Positions 12,586 through 13,075 of a stretch of DNA of 13,075 bases are shown in pieces. The notes beneath the pieces were generated by a model. That model worked only from the letters and a program-made list of their open reading frames with translations, was not told where the DNA came from and ran no database searches. The stretch is from JBIQLO01 sp044464175 (GTDB lineage Bacteria > Planctomycetota > Phycisphaerae > Tepidisphaerales > Tepidisphaeraceae). Position 1 is the first letter of the stretch; every line of letters starts with the position of its first letter. The position numbers and the translations under genes were made by a program. The DNA is taken from assembly GCA_044464175.1 (NCBI GenBank), contig JBIQLO010000108.1, forward strand, positions 1 to 13,075. Direction: 5' to 3'.

Positions 12586-12611
12586 ACGTAAAGTTGAGGA
12601 GATTACATCTC

Positions 12612-13075
12612 ATGGAAAGCGAATTCTCCATCTATCGTCTCCGTCCGGTCCTTGACAAGCCAAGGTATCGAGGATTTAGCAACTCTGGCTATGGCGTGCT
12701 GTTCGACACAGTACCCCGGCATCGTCGGTCGCTTAGGTGGAGGGTGCGACGGCTGGCTAAGACTTGGGTTCCGCCGATGGTGAACGGTCGCGTCGCTAAA
12801 TCGAATGACTACCCATGCGTTGACATGGTGGTTCCCGCCTACAGTGAGCGCGCCGTCCATGCACTGGAGGACCTGCTGCGGGCGAACGGGGAAATCCTGC
12901 CGCTGCGGACGAAGCAGGGGCCCTATTTCGCTTACAACCTCACCCGGGTGGTCGACGCCTTGATCGTGAAGGATTCCATTGTGAAGATGACCAGGGACGG
13001 CCTCTCCGCGCTGTTCCTGATCAAGCGCGCCTTCGATGCGGAGCGTGTGAAGAAGCTGACCATCTTCACGATTCC
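12612..13075 (+). CDS. Imm11 (DUF1629)-like protein, 5' part only
   Basis: An uninterrupted plus-strand frame from ATG 12612 runs to the window end (154 complete codons, no stop); GAGGAG lies ten bases upstream. The N-terminal ~75 residues are basic and aromatic (SIYRLRPVLDKPRYRGF, then RRLAKTWVPP). The rest reads VDMVVPAYSERAVHALEDLL, then GEILPLRTKQGPYFAYN, then LTRVVDALIVKDS. The order 'xVPAxSERAxxxLxxLL - GExLPL - YxxN - VxDxL' recalls Imm11 (DUF1629), a family of predicted immunity proteins found near polymorphic toxins; this was recognised by eye only. Codons in the first third are less GC-biased than those farther in. No toxin gene is visible, so an actual immunity role is unproven. 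Confidence 0.6.
   Translation, partial: MESEFSIYRLRPVLDKPRYRGFSNSGYGVLFDTVPRHRRSLRWRVRRLAKTWVPPMVNGRVAKSNDYPCVDMVVPAYSERAVHALEDLLRANGEILPLRTKQGPYFAYNLTRVVDALIVKDSIVKMTRDGLSALFLIKRAFDAERVKKLTIFTI

Overview
The window comes from a GC-rich bacterium with a flagellum, a dTDP-L-rhamnose pathway and a DapL-type (LL-diaminopimelate aminotransferase) lysine/peptidoglycan branch. Three features point to Planctomycetota, perhaps Phycisphaerae-like: the DapL homologue, intergenic repeats of the 'AAATGGAAAATGG' and 'GAACCAAACCC' kinds, and an Imm11/DUF1629-like protein at the right edge. No rRNA or other taxonomic marker is present, so this placement is an inference.

Left part, minus strand (1-3163). 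From right to left: a membrane-anchored alpha/beta-hydrolase-fold protein that lacks the usual catalytic residues, then fliL, fliN and fliO, then what looks like the first codons of fliP running off the left edge. fliN and fliO overlap as ATGA. A 77-bp palindromic repeat sits inside the 5' end of fliO. fliM is not between fliL and fliN.

Middle, plus strand (3324-9648). A family-2 glycosyltransferase, an unrecognised four-helix membrane protein and ispH (isoprenoid precursor synthesis) each have a -10-like hexamer almost touching the start codon. These are followed by a tight rfbC-rfbA-rfbB-rfbD cluster. Its four enzymes convert glucose-1-phosphate to dTDP-L-rhamnose, which surface-glycan glycosyltransferases would use; the family-2 enzyme upstream may be one of these, but its substrate cannot be read from the sequence.

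Right part (9643-12232). A divergent pair consists of a RIC/YtfE-type di-iron Fe-S repair protein (minus) and an Rrf2-family regulator (plus). They share a short region with overlapping promoters and a perfect 6-4-6 palindrome. The Rrf2 gene appears to start at CTG, so start-codon-limited gene callers would truncate it. dapL follows on the minus strand. Both convergent gene pairs here (rfbD/ric and rrf2/dapL) overlap at their stop codons.

Right edge (12233-13075). A repeat-bearing stretch with a strong leftward sigma70-type promoter lies upstream of dapL. It is followed by the 5' part of a gene that stays open to the window end and resembles the Imm11 (DUF1629) immunity-protein family. No tRNA, rRNA, CRISPR array, transposase or phage gene was seen.
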